Below are positions 8,762 through 17,980 of a stretch of 64,000 bases of DNA, piece by piece. The stretch covers positions 144,344 through 208,343 of the forward strand of contig FAON01000011.1 of the NCBI GenBank assembly GCA_001485605.1, given 5' to 3'. The translations under genes and the position numbers were made by a program. Source of the stretch: Candidatus Kryptobacter tengchongensis. GTDB lineage: Bacteria; Bacteroidota; Ignavibacteria; Kryptoniales; Kryptoniaceae. The notes below the pieces were generated by a model. It was not told where the DNA came from and ran no database searches. It worked only from the letters and a program-made list of their open reading frames with translations. How positions within the stretch are numbered: the stretch's first letter is position 1; each line of letters opens with the position of its first letter.

Positions 8762-10166
8762 ATTCAGCGATTATTTGATCTTTTATTTTCATTAAATAAT
8801 CAAAGGCAGCATCATGTTCATTTGGAATTACTCCTTCAAGTATAGCTTCTTCTATCGCTTTTTTTAGACGACCAACAAGGGGTCCAGGATTCAAACCGAG
8901 CGCTTGCATTATCTCGTTCCCATCCACGGGTGATTTAAATGCCCTCAATCTGTCTTTTTCTTCAACTTCTTTAATTTTCTGAACAACTATATCATAATTG
9001 CGTGAATATTCTTCCACAAGTTTTGGATTTCGGGTTGTAATGTCAGCTCTGCAAAGTTTTATAAGGTCATCAAGGTCTTCACCTGCTTGAACGATCAATC
9101 TTCTAATTGCGGAATCCGTCACATTTTCATCCACAAGCGCCATTGGGCGAAGATGAAGACGAACAAGTTTTTCAACATATTTTGATTTATCTATTGGAAG
9201 TTTCATTCTTCTAAAAATTGAGCGAACCATTTTCGCACCGAGAACATCGTGCCCATAAAAAGTCCATCCAACACCCTCTTTAAATGCCTTTGTTTTTGGT
9301 TTTGCTATATCATGAAACAAACCAGCAAGCCGAAGCCAGACATTATCTGTTACCCCAGCAAGATTATCAACAACCTGACAGGTATGTTGAAAAACATCCT
9401 TATGATGATAAGGCGTCCTTTGTTCAGTTCCTTCAAGTTCCGCAACCTCGGGTAAAACGACGCTCATGAGGCTGGTTTCCTGCATTAATCTCAACCCAAT
9501 TGATGGCTTCGGCGATTGCATTATCTTCAAAAACTCATCCGTGATCCTCTCCTGTGAAACAATGATTAAACGATCCTTCATCTTCTTTATCGCCGAAAGC
9601 GTCCCTTCCTCTATTGTGAAGTTAAGTTGACACGCAAATCTTACCGCCCTCATCATTCGTAAAGGGTCATCATCAAATGTCTTCTCGGGATCAAGCGGAG
9701 TTCTTATTATCTTGTCAATCAGATCCTTCCTTCCGTTATACGGGTCTATAACTTTGCCAAATGTTTTCTCATTTATTGAAACTGCGATCGCATTTATTGT
9801 GAAATCCCTTCTTGCAAGGTCATCTTCAAGACTTCCACTTTCAACGATTGGTTTTCTTGAATCCCTGCGGTAACTTTCTTTCCTTGCCCCAACAAATTCA
9901 ATTTTCCTATCCTCAAGCGCTATCATTGCTGTTCTGAATTGCTCGTAGATTGTAACTTTTTTTCTAAAATGCTTTGCGACAATCCTTGCAAATTTTATCC
10001 CCTCCCCTATCACAAGAAAATCAACATCTTTGACTTCTTTGCCAAGAAAAAGATCACGCACATATCCACCAACGACATATGCTTCAAAGTTATTTTCATC
10101 CGCAATTTTTCCAACTAACTTAACAACCTCATCTTCTATTTCAATTACATCACGAAATATATCCAT
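8730..10166 (-). CDS. CCA tRNA nucleotidyltransferase with HD domain
   Basis: A 478-residue class II nucleotidyltransferase of the poly(A) polymerase/CCA-adding family. The head domain shows GGYVRD at residues 33-38 and the catalytic DVD at 47-49; RRDFTINA (about 120) and RMMRAVRFA (about 170) are the CCA-enzyme neck motifs. A C-terminal HD phosphohydrolase domain contains YHHKDVFQHT and FHDIAKPKT. It likely adds or repairs the 3' CCA of tRNAs; the one tRNA gene in this window does not encode CCA, which fits. It lies 38 bases after the Gfo/Idh gene and overlaps the next gene. A separate A-adding or CC-adding specialisation cannot be excluded from sequence reading alone. Confidence 0.93.
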   Translation of the reverse strand: MDIFRDVIEIEDEVVKLVGKIADENNFEAYVVGGYVRDLFLGKEVKDVDFLVIGEGIKFARIVAKHFRKKVTIYEQFRTAMIALEDRKIEFVGARKESYRRDSRKPIVESGSLEDDLARRDFTINAIAVSINEKTFGKVIDPYNGRKDLIDKIIRTPLDPEKTFDDDPLRMMRAVRFACQLNFTIEEGTLSAIKKMKDRLIIVSQERITDEFLKIMQSPKPSIGLRLMQETSLMSVVLPEVAELEGTEQRTPYHHKDVFQHTCQVVDNLAGVTDNVWLRLAGLFHDIAKPKTKAFKEGVGWTFYGHDVLGAKMVRSIFRRMKLPIDKSKYVEKLVRLHLRPMALVDENVTDSAIRRLIVQAGEDLDDLIKLCRADITTRNPKLVEEYSRNYDIVVQKIKEVEEKDRLRAFKSPVDGNEIMQALGLNPGPLVGRLKKAIEEAILEGVIPNEHDAAFDYLMKIKDQIIAEYESEKRAHSD

Positions 10167-10204
10167 AGAAGTAAGCAGTTTAAACTTTGTTTTAAATTTA
10201 GTTT

Positions 10205-11227
10205 TTAAATATCAAGCGACATTTTTTCTTTTACAATTTTTTGTTGTTTCTCAACTTCTTCAATAATTTTAAACGCAACTTCAAGTGAAAGTTTTCCATC
10301 TTCCGCACTTACTGGCGTTGGCTTATCATGAACTATCGCATCAATAAACGCAACAAGTTCCATCTCAATTGGATTAACATCTTTTATCTCTAACTGTTCA
10401 TAAACAATTTTTCTTTTTTTCGCACCCTCTTCAATTTTACCAAGCAGAATAGTTGGTTTAAGATTTTCATCGCTGTTTTCCTCATCAATAAGACGAAATA
10501 TCTCAGCCACACCTTGAAGAAAATCAATTGAAATGTAAGCGTCTCTTTGAAAAATCCTCATCTTTCTTTCATTTTTTCTTGAAATCCTGCTCGCTGTGAC
10601 ATTTGCAACACATCCATTTTTAAACTGTATTCTCGCATTTGCTATATCAATTGAATCAGAAATCACAGCAACACCACTTGCTTTTATTTCTTCAATTTCG
10701 CTTTTAACAAGATTTAAAATTATATCAATATCATGAATCATCAAATCAAGTATCACAGCTACATCTGTTCCCCTTGGCTTAAACTGCGCAAGGCGATGCG
10801 TTTCAATGAAAACAGGGCTAATTTTATAGTCCGCAAGCGAAAGCAAAGCAGGGTTGAATCTTTCAACATGCCCAACTTGGACTTTAAGATTTTTTTCTCG
10901 GGCAACTTTTATTATTTCATCTGCTCCAGCCACATCATCCGTTATGGGTTTCTCAATAAAAGTGTGAATTCCACGCATCAAACAATAAAGCGCTATCTCC
11001 CGATGCGTTGTCGTCGGGGTTGCTATCACAACTGCTTTTACATTGTCAAGCAGTTCATCAAGCGTTGCAAAACTTTTAACGCCAGTTTCGTTTGCAACTT
11101 GCTTCGCCCTTTGCTCATTTATGTCATATACACCCACAAAATTTGCAGACGAAATTTTTGAAAGAATTCTTGCGTGAATGCTACCAAGATAACCAACGCC
11201 TATAACCCCAATATCAACCTTTCCCAT
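10205..11227 (-). CDS. Gfo/Idh/MocA-family oxidoreductase
   Basis: A 340-residue cytoplasmic NAD(P)-dependent dehydrogenase. The N-terminal Rossmann domain has the dinucleotide motif GVIGVGYLG (residues 7-15) and the conserved EKPIT near residue 93, where the lysine is catalytic in this family. The C-terminal half is the Gfo/Idh/MocA sheet domain, with MIHDIDIILNL supplying the usual histidine/aspartate pair. The substrate is probably a sugar or sugar nucleotide, but the sequence does not say which. It begins six bases after the HAD-plug gene, so the two are almost certainly co-transcribed. Confidence 0.9.
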   Translation of the reverse strand: MGKVDIGVIGVGYLGSIHARILSKISSANFVGVYDINEQRAKQVANETGVKSFATLDELLDNVKAVVIATPTTTHREIALYCLMRGIHTFIEKPITDDVAGADEIIKVAREKNLKVQVGHVERFNPALLSLADYKISPVFIETHRLAQFKPRGTDVAVILDLMIHDIDIILNLVKSEIEEIKASGVAVISDSIDIANARIQFKNGCVANVTASRISRKNERKMRIFQRDAYISIDFLQGVAEIFRLIDEENSDENLKPTILLGKIEEGAKKRKIVYEQLEIKDVNPIEMELVAFIDAIVHDKPTPVSAEDGKLSLEVAFKIIEEVEKQQKIVKEKMSLDI

Positions 11228-11233
11228 AATCTC

Positions 11234-13207
11234 TTAACCCTTAATTTTTGTAAAACCAATTATTCTATCAAATCCACCAAATTGCGGATCTTTGTAATAA
11301 ACAACAATATAGTAAGAATTGCTCGTCTGCCAATCATTTCCTTCAAGTCCAAGCCAATCAACCACAACGACCTCATCTTTGGTATAATCGTAATAACCAA
11401 TGACATATTGATAATCATAAATTCCACGCTTAAGCCATTTCTTGACAAAGTAATAATTTCCAGCTGGATCATATTTTAAAACATCTTCCTTTTCTGGTTT
11501 CCAATTATTGAAAGCGCCGACGATATAAATATCACCCTTTATCTTCTGTTCAGTTTCCCTGTCAATCTCAAGCCGAAAGATGACCTCAAGATATTCCGAA
11601 TACATCCCTTCCTCAACCACTTTACAACCTCCATCCATATCCCTTTCACCTTGCCAGAACTTTCTCACCTTATCAATTCCTCCAATCGGTATCACAGGCT
11701 GACCATTAGGATAGATTTTCTCATTTCTCAAATCAATCTGTCTGTATTCATTCAAGGGAAAAATCTTCCAAATTTTAAAAATTCTTGTCTTTGACGGAAA
11801 ACCACTCACATAGGTATATTTTTTTCTCTCACCGAAATCAATCGCATAAGGATAAAAAATTTTCCAATTTTCATAAACATCCACTGTTGTGATATAATAC
11901 CAGTTCAACGAGTCAGGGACATCAACCTCAATGTCAATTTGATTGACATAATTTTTAAAATCTGCCATCTCACCAAGTAAAACTTTACTTAACCTCGCTC
12001 TCACCTCCGTTAACTTATCAACCACTATAAATCTCCCACTTGCATAGATGACCGTATCTGCTTTCGTGTTGTAAATCTCAAAAATATAATTTCCAGAATA
12101 TGGAAATTGAACGATCCCATCGGGATCCGGGAAAACATTTTTGAAGTGATAATTATAACCTTTTATTCCTTTTTCAGCAGTTGCGTAATTTAGATAAAGA
12201 GTTTTGCTGTGGAAAAAACTCTGAACGAATATATTTTCTGTCTTTCTCCAGTTCCTATCACAGTGATAAAAGCGAATGCCAATATCAGGCAAAGATGCAC
12301 ATTTAACATCAAACTCAATGACAATATAGTCATTCATTGTATTAGGCTCTCCATTCCATAGCGTATCATATCTGACTATAATTGGGGGATAAATTTCATC
12401 TTCATAACTATAAACTCTTAAACCCTTAATTTCAAAATCATCCTGAGTAAATAAAAAATTCGTAAGGAGTAAAAAGGAAAGCAAAAAACACCATAAGATA
12501 TTTTTGTTTTTCTCTTCGGGTGCAGAGATCAATTCGTCAAGTAATTTCTTAAGTTCATCAACAGAGTAAACCACAAAATCGGGCTTTAACTCTATAACCT
12601 TTTCCTTTCCGTAAGAATCCCAAAGAGCCGATATAATTTTAACGCCTGCTTCCTTTCCTGCCTTAACATCGCTTACGGCATCCCCGACAAGTATAACTTC
12701 ATCAGGTTTTAACCCGAGAATGTCAATAATTTTTCTAATTCCCTCGCCAGATGGTTTATGTTGTTTTACATCATCCCCTGTTATCACAACATCAAAAAAC
12801 TTTTCAATTCCAAGTTTTCTCAAAGTGATAGAAGTTGTAACCTTGCCTTTTCCCGTGAAGATGGCAAGTTTTATCCCCTTCTCTTTCAAAAACGAAAGTA
12901 AATCCTTTATCCCAGCATAAACCTTTGCCTTATCATGATTTCGCTCATAATATGAGTAGAACTCTCTTACAGCAGATTCTGTAAAAGAGTCAAGATTTTT
13001 GAGGACTTCCTCGTTGCTTGAAAAAAACTGTAATAATTTCCTTATCCCACCCTCTTCAGGTGGACCGAAAAAAAGAATGGGTATTTCTTCGTTTGAAAAT
13101 TTTCTTCCCGTATACTTTTGAGATATGTAATTGAAGGTTTCAAAAATTAATTCATTCGTTTGTGCAATTGTCCCATCAAGGTCAAAAATTACACACTTTA
13201 TCTTCAA
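11234..13207 (-). CDS. HAD hydrolase fused to type IX secretion plug-like domain
   Basis: One open frame of 657 residues joins two unrelated proteins. Residues 1-226 are a HAD-IA phosphatase of the phosphoglycolate phosphatase/PpaX type, with D9xD11GT, T118GK, K151P and GDAVSD (175-180). Residues 237-254 are a hydrophobic segment with basic residues before it, looking like a signal peptide. Residues 256-657 match the DUF5103/type IX secretion plug family, with an early GLRVYSYEDEIYPPI and a later IYIVGAFNNWK resembling an AMPK-CBM-like fold. The HAD part could supply glycolate to the glcDF products encoded upstream. An in-frame TTG at 12532 (Leu226) could start a separate exported plug protein, but it has no clear ribosome site. 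Fusion, dual start or a lost stop are all possible. Confidence 0.8.
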   Translation of the reverse strand: MKIKCVIFDLDGTIAQTNELIFETFNYISQKYTGRKFSNEEIPILFFGPPEEGGIRKLLQFFSSNEEVLKNLDSFTESAVREFYSYYERNHDKAKVYAGIKDLLSFLKEKGIKLAIFTGKGKVTTSITLRKLGIEKFFDVVITGDDVKQHKPSGEGIRKIIDILGLKPDEVILVGDAVSDVKAGKEAGVKIISALWDSYGKEKVIELKPDFVVYSVDELKKLLDELISAPEEKNKNILWCFLLSFLLLTNFLFTQDDFEIKGLRVYSYEDEIYPPIIVRYDTLWNGEPNTMNDYIVIEFDVKCASLPDIGIRFYHCDRNWRKTENIFVQSFFHSKTLYLNYATAEKGIKGYNYHFKNVFPDPDGIVQFPYSGNYIFEIYNTKADTVIYASGRFIVVDKLTEVRARLSKVLLGEMADFKNYVNQIDIEVDVPDSLNWYYITTVDVYENWKIFYPYAIDFGERKKYTYVSGFPSKTRIFKIWKIFPLNEYRQIDLRNEKIYPNGQPVIPIGGIDKVRKFWQGERDMDGGCKVVEEGMYSEYLEVIFRLEIDRETEQKIKGDIYIVGAFNNWKPEKEDVLKYDPAGNYYFVKKWLKRGIYDYQYVIGYYDYTKDEVVVVDWLGLEGNDWQTSNSYYIVVYYKDPQFGGFDRIIGFTKIKG

Positions 13208-13228
13208 AACATTGTTTTGCTTTATTTT

Positions 13229-14368
13229 TTAAATTGTTGTTTTTGTAATCCCTTTATGTCTCAACACAGCGCCAATCCCTTCCTGATTTAATGCGTCCGA
13301 GTAAAAAATCGGATAAATTTCAGAATTCTTTTCAACCGCTACATCAATTACTTTAAAAATTATATTCGGCACACGGATAAGATTTGTTCCACAATTTGGA
13401 CATTTGTCTTCTTTCAAGGCGAGATAGTTGCAGGAGTTACAATATTTTCCCGAATAAGAAAAATTAAGATTAAAGACAAGTTTGCTCACATTTGACTCGT
13501 TCAATGCCCTTATCGTATCCTTAATCCCAATCACTGCCATCTCCGATGTCCTTGAATGTGCATGTGTTTTGATTTGCTCAATTATCTTTTTCTCTTTTTC
13601 AACTTCAAGTTTCATTTCAAGTTCAAGCGTTTTTTTCAAGATATCGCTTTCCTTTGCGTCTATTGGAAGATTAAATGAGCCGCTATAAACTTTTTCCAAA
13701 TAAGGATGAAGTTGCTCAACAAATAAATTAACATCTTGTTGCTTTGCACCGATGAAGAGAACATCAAATTTCTCACTTTGGTAAAACTCAAGCAATCTAT
13801 TCGCAATTTTTTTGTAATGTTCAACAATTTTGTTTTCTTGATATTCCGTCACCCTTGATTCATCAAACCCGTGATAGCCAGCAATTTTAACCCTTTTAGG
13901 TGTTTCATCGTAAATCTCTTCTTTTAAAATTATCTCGTTCCCGAAAATTTCAAAAATTTTAGCCTTGCGATGGTCAAATATGACCGTATAAATTTTATGA
14001 AGTTTTGAAGTTATTATCAAAAGAGGGCGAATGTATGGATTTTTATCAATGACAAACAAATTCGGCGGGGAAACATTTAATTCATAAACTTGCCAGAAAT
14101 TTTCCTTACTGCACGAAAATATCACTATCCCTTTCGTTCTCACTATGTCAAGATTTTGTGAAATATATTGTTCCATTTTCCTTATATCTTGAAGCACATC
14201 TTCAGTTGCCTCAATTCTTTTCTCTTTTACAAGATCCTTGAATATTACCTCAATTTCCTTTTTTGAAAATTTGCTTCCATCCGTATTGAGGTAAAGTGAG
14301 GAAACGAGGCATGATTTAGGCTGGTAATTTTTCAGCTCTTTCAACTGTTTTTCAGATTTGATTATCAT
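13229..14368 (-). CDS. Bacterial eRF1-like protein (baeRF family) with zinc ribbon
   Basis: A 379-residue cytoplasmic protein resembling the bacterial relatives of archaeal/eukaryotic release factor 1. It has an N-terminal alpha/beta domain (SSLYLNTDG near residue 22), a central RNase-H-like domain (residues ~110-240, with YTVIFDHRKAKIF) and a C-terminal pelota-like part containing a zinc ribbon, CNSC...CPNC. The peptide-release GGQ motif is not visible, so it is more likely a ribosome-rescue or hibernation-type factor than a true release factor. The start at 14368 is fixed by AAGGAGG six bases upstream; the longer frame to 14545 is a cysteine/tryptophan-rich shadow of the rhomboid gene. It lies 26 bases downstream of that gene. 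Confidence 0.75.
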   Translation of the reverse strand: MIIKSEKQLKELKNYQPKSCLVSSLYLNTDGSKFSKKEIEVIFKDLVKEKRIEATEDVLQDIRKMEQYISQNLDIVRTKGIVIFSCSKENFWQVYELNVSPPNLFVIDKNPYIRPLLIITSKLHKIYTVIFDHRKAKIFEIFGNEIILKEEIYDETPKRVKIAGYHGFDESRVTEYQENKIVEHYKKIANRLLEFYQSEKFDVLFIGAKQQDVNLFVEQLHPYLEKVYSGSFNLPIDAKESDILKKTLELEMKLEVEKEKKIIEQIKTHAHSRTSEMAVIGIKDTIRALNESNVSKLVFNLNFSYSGKYCNSCNYLALKEDKCPNCGTNLIRVPNIIFKVIDVAVEKNSEIYPIFYSDALNQEGIGAVLRHKGITKTTI

Positions 14369-14394
14369 ATCTGCCTCCTTTTGAGTTTTTGATT

Positions 14395-15075
14395 TTAATA
14401 CCGACCTCTCCTTATGAAAGCAAACGAAAGCAAAAACCCAGCAACAAATCCACCTATATGAGCCCACCAAGCAACCCCACCAGATGTCGCATAAGTTGCA
14501 GCACCAAGCGAAGCAACTCCATTGAAAAATTGAATCAAAAACCACAAGCCAAGAAAAACAAAAGCTGAAACCTCAATCAAATCAAAGAAGAAAAAAATTG
14601 GAATTAAAGTTATAACCCTTGAATGAGGGAAAAGAAGAAAATAAGCCCCAAGAACCCCAGATATTGCACCACTTGCGCCAACAGCTGGAACTTCAGAGTG
14701 AGGATTAGTATAAACATGGGCAAAGGATGCAAAAACTCCACAAAGAATATAAAATACAAAAAACCTCAAATGCCCCATCCTATCCTCAACATTATCACCA
14801 AAAACCCAAAGATAAATCATATTCCCAATTAAATGCATCCATCCACCGTGCAAGAACATTGATGTTAAAAATGGATAGTAAATTAACCAAAAAGGTGCTC
14901 CAGATTCTTTTAACTCAAAATAAGTTGCGGGAACCACACCAAAAAGATCAAAAAAACCAGACAAATCTTCCCCGAGCGAAAGCTCAAACAAAAATGCAAA
15001 AACATTAAGAATAATTAAAGTTACAGTGACAATTGGATACCTCTGCGATGGTATTGTATCTTTAAGCGGTATCAA
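14395..15075 (-). CDS. Rhomboid-family intramembrane serine protease
   Basis: A 226-residue polytopic inner-membrane protease with about six transmembrane helices. The first luminal loop carries HGGWMHLIGNM (the conserved H...N), the catalytic serine is in GASGAISG, and the catalytic histidine is in WWAHIGG in the last helix. Length and motif order are standard for bacterial rhomboids, which cleave membrane protein substrates within the bilayer. It lies 16 bases after glcF and 26 bases before the eRF1-like gene, inside the nine-gene minus-strand run. The substrate is unknown. Confidence 0.94.
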   Translation of the reverse strand: MIPLKDTIPSQRYPIVTVTLIILNVFAFLFELSLGEDLSGFFDLFGVVPATYFELKESGAPFWLIYYPFLTSMFLHGGWMHLIGNMIYLWVFGDNVEDRMGHLRFFVFYILCGVFASFAHVYTNPHSEVPAVGASGAISGVLGAYFLLFPHSRVITLIPIFFFFDLIEVSAFVFLGLWFLIQFFNGVASLGAATYATSGGVAWWAHIGGFVAGFLLSFAFIRRGRY

Positions 15076-15091
15076 CTTCTATCCTCCTTTT

Positions 15092-16405
15092 TTATTCCCG
15101 ATTCTTAAACGCTTCATTATAGTTAATTACCGCAAAATTCCCAGAAGATTTCATCATTTTATAAGCAATGTTTAGCAAGGAAACAGGATGCATAACTTTT
15201 ATATCTGCTTTCGCTTTTTTAAGTCCGTATTCAATCTGCGCATGACAACCGGGGTTAGCGGTTAAAACAATTTCAGCTTTCGTTTCAAGTATGTTCTTTA
15301 TCTTTCGGTCAAGTATCTTCATTGAATCGTCATATCTGAGAATGTTATAAATTCCTGCGCTTCCGCAACACCATGTAGATTCATTTAATTCAACAAGTTT
15401 AACGCCAGGGATTGACTTTATTAATGTTCTTGGTTGTGCGGTTATCTTTTGTGTATGTGCAAGATGGCAAGCGTCGTGGTATGTAACTTTTAAATCAAGT
15501 TCAACTTCTGGCTTTTTGAAATCAATTTCACAGAGAAACTCATTGATATCTTTTACTATCTTGCTTATATGTTCGGCTTTCTCACTCAAAGTTTTATCTT
15601 TGTCCTCTTTAAATAGTTCACCATATTCTTTCATAAAAGCCCCGCATCCTGCTGAATTCACAACTATTGCATCAAGTTCATATCTTGAAAACTCAATCAC
15701 ATTTTTCCTTGCAAGTCTTCTTGCCATTTCAATGTCTCCATAATGAGCCATAACAGAACCGCAACAGACTTGTTTTTTGGGGATATAAACTTCACATCCA
15801 TTTTCAAGCAACACCTCAATAGAATCAATGTTGATTCCCGAATACATAACATTCATAAAACAACCCGTTAAAAAACCAACTTTATATTTTACCTCCCCAT
15901 TTGGTTTTAAAACTTCAGGCAAAACTTCATCTGAAAACTTATTTGAGATCATAGGGGCAAGTTCTTCTATTCTCCGCAAACGATCTGGGATAATTTTATA
16001 AATGAATCGTCTTAAAGTTTTTTGATACAATCCCATCAACCTCGCAAAAAATTTGAAAACAAAATTTGAAGCGAAAACAAATCTAAAGATCAATTTTTTA
16101 ATCAAAACTTGCTTATCCTTCCCAAGCATAAAAGCTTTTATTCTTGCTGATTCAACAAGTTTCCCGTATTGAACACCTGCGGGGCAAACACTCTGGCATG
16201 CTTGACAGTCAAGACAAAAATACATCTCATCAACAAAATCGTCTGTCATAGGCAAGTTTCCGTCCTCAACCTCTTTAATAAGTCGTATTCTTCCCCTTGG
16301 CGATGACTTTTCAAGTAAAGTTAAATTATAAGTTGGGCAAACAGGAAGACACATCCCGCAATGCATACACTGAACGATGAGTTCAGATGGGATTTTTAGA
16401 TCCAT
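15092..16405 (-). CDS. glcF: Glycolate oxidase iron-sulfur subunit (GlcF-like)
   Basis: A 437-residue protein with two N-terminal [4Fe-4S] clusters (CMHCGMCLPVCPTYN and CLDCQACQSVCPAG) and two C-terminal CCG-domain motifs (QVCCGSVMAHYGD and STWCCGSAGIYN), which bind a further Fe-S cluster in this family. It is expected to pass electrons from the flavin subunit GlcD to the quinone pool when glycolate or D-lactate is oxidised. I prefer the ATG at 16405, preceded by AAAAAGGG; another ATG at 16432 overlaps the end of glcD by ten bases. Pairing with glcD is seen in both genes' order. Lactate instead of glycolate as substrate is possible. Confidence 0.88.
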   Translation of the reverse strand: MDLKIPSELIVQCMHCGMCLPVCPTYNLTLLEKSSPRGRIRLIKEVEDGNLPMTDDFVDEMYFCLDCQACQSVCPAGVQYGKLVESARIKAFMLGKDKQVLIKKLIFRFVFASNFVFKFFARLMGLYQKTLRRFIYKIIPDRLRRIEELAPMISNKFSDEVLPEVLKPNGEVKYKVGFLTGCFMNVMYSGINIDSIEVLLENGCEVYIPKKQVCCGSVMAHYGDIEMARRLARKNVIEFSRYELDAIVVNSAGCGAFMKEYGELFKEDKDKTLSEKAEHISKIVKDINEFLCEIDFKKPEVELDLKVTYHDACHLAHTQKITAQPRTLIKSIPGVKLVELNESTWCCGSAGIYNILRYDDSMKILDRKIKNILETKAEIVLTANPGCHAQIEYGLKKAKADIKVMHPVSLLNIAYKMMKSSGNFAVINYNEAFKNRE

Positions 16406-16422
16406 TAAAGAAACCCTTTTTG

Positions 16423-17871
16423 TTAAACCCATAAATCGCTATATTTATCAATTTCTTCCCTTGATATTGGAAGGCGTCCTTCACATCGTGGTTTGAGGTC
16501 AAAAATTTTACCCGTGTTTAAAATTCCATTTGGATCAAGAACTCTCTTGATGTTCTTCATAAATTCAATCGCTGGTTTGTTGAACTGTTTTTCAAGAAAT
16601 CTCTTCTTTGCAAGACCAACTCCGTGCTCACCTGTGATTGTCCCGCCAAGTTTGATGGCATAATTAAAAATCTCCTCAAAAGCCATCTCAACTTTTTTCA
16701 TTTCCTCCTTATCTCTTTCATCCGTCAATGCGGTTGGATGAAGATTCCCATCTCCAGCATGACCAAAATTTCCGATAATAATTTGATACTTACCCGCTAT
16801 CTCTTGAATTTTCTCAACCATTTCTGGGACAAAACTCCTTGGAACAGTTGCATCTTCAAGTATTGTGGTTGGTTTAACACGAGCAAGCGCCGCAAACGCA
16901 GCACGCCTTGCGGTTTTTAGCTTTAAGGCTTCATCTTCCGATTTTGCAAGTTTATAATCCGTTGCGTTATTCTTAACACAGATCTTTACTATTTTCTCTG
17001 CTTCCTCCTCAACTTGAACCGGATGTCCATCCACCTCAATCAGAAGCAAAGCCCCAGCATTTACTGGCAAACCAAGGTGAGCATAATCTTCAACGCATTT
17101 TATCGTTGTGTTATCAAGAAATTCAAGCGTTGCTGGCATGATGTGATTTGCGATTATATCTGCAACGGTCTTTCCAGCTTCCCTTATTGATTTGAAAAAC
17201 GCAAGCATTGTCTTTGAGGCTTGCGGTTTTGGTATAAGCTTCAACAAAATTTTCGTAAAAACGCCAAGCGTTCCTTCTGAACCAATTAAAACATCTTTTA
17301 AATTATATCCGGCGACATCTTTAACATTTTTCCCACCAACATTTATTATTTCACCTGTTGGAAGCACAACCTCAAGCCCAAGAACATAATTTTTTGTAAC
17401 GCCATACTTTAATCCCCTTAAACCTCCTGCGTTTTCAGCTACATTACCACCAATTGTTGAAATCGTCATGCTACCAGGGTCAGGCGGATAAAACAAACCA
17501 TATTTCTCAACCTCTTTATGAAGTTGCGCGGTTATAACACCTGGCTCAACCAAAGCTGTTAAATTTTCCGAATCAATTTCTAAAATTCTTCTCCACCTAT
17601 TCATTAATAAAACAACGGAATTAGGCAAGGGCACAGCACCGCCACTTAACCCAGTTCCAGAACCCCGAGGGATGACGATAAAATTTTCCTCATTGGCTAA
17701 TTTCAAAACCTGTGATACATGTTCGGGCGTCTCTGGAATCACAATAGCATCAGGTAAACTTGCAAATGTTGGCGTAGCATCGTATGAATAGGCTATCCTG
17801 TTCTCTATTGAAGTTAAAACTCGTCCTTTCCCAACGATTTCCTCAAGACGACGAATGATTTTTATATCCAT
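16423..17871 (-). CDS. glcD: FAD-binding glycolate/D-lactate oxidase subunit (GlcD-like)
   Basis: A 482-residue FAD-linked oxidase of the VAO/PCMH family. The FAD-binding motif PRGSGTGLSGGAVP (about residues 77-90) and DPGSMTISTIGGNVAENAGG (about 135-154) are clear, and the C-terminal half holds the catalytic-domain signatures GNFGHAGDGNLHP and ITGEHGVGLAKKRFL. It oxidises glycolate or D-lactate at the inner face of the membrane with GlcF. It is the first gene of a nine-gene minus-strand operon driven by a well-placed promoter at 17898-17928. The presence of a HAD phosphatase in the same operon slightly favours glycolate. Confidence 0.9.
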   Translation of the reverse strand: MDIKIIRRLEEIVGKGRVLTSIENRIAYSYDATPTFASLPDAIVIPETPEHVSQVLKLANEENFIVIPRGSGTGLSGGAVPLPNSVVLLMNRWRRILEIDSENLTALVEPGVITAQLHKEVEKYGLFYPPDPGSMTISTIGGNVAENAGGLRGLKYGVTKNYVLGLEVVLPTGEIINVGGKNVKDVAGYNLKDVLIGSEGTLGVFTKILLKLIPKPQASKTMLAFFKSIREAGKTVADIIANHIMPATLEFLDNTTIKCVEDYAHLGLPVNAGALLLIEVDGHPVQVEEEAEKIVKICVKNNATDYKLAKSEDEALKLKTARRAAFAALARVKPTTILEDATVPRSFVPEMVEKIQEIAGKYQIIIGNFGHAGDGNLHPTALTDERDKEEMKKVEMAFEEIFNYAIKLGGTITGEHGVGLAKKRFLEKQFNKPAIEFMKNIKRVLDPNGILNTGKIFDLKPRCEGRLPISREEIDKYSDLWV

Positions 17872-17897
17872 AGGTGTTAAATTTTTTTTCTACACTT

Positions 17898-17928
17898 TAA
17901 AGATAAGCAAGATAAATGCAAATGTCAA
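17898..17928 (-). promoter_or_regulatory. Promoter for the glcD operon
   Basis: Reading on the minus strand, TTGACA is followed after exactly 17 bases by TATCTTTA, a Bacteroidota-type -33/-7 pair. The expected transcription start is about 20 bases before the glcD start codon. The same spacing is seen at five other strong promoter sites in the window. Confidence 0.7.
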
Positions 17929-17980
17929 AAAACCAAATCAATCACATTTAAAACTCAAATTAGGAACAACCAGTTGATAC

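Noticed and set aside
12479..12496. ATG overlapping TTATGG as start of a separate plug gene
   Set aside because: It is in a different frame from the plug domain and would give an unrelated peptide.
14369..14545. N-terminal 59-residue extension of the eRF1-like gene, rich in Cys and Trp
   Set aside because: It overlaps the rhomboid gene in another frame, and AAGGAGG sits just before the ATG at 14368.
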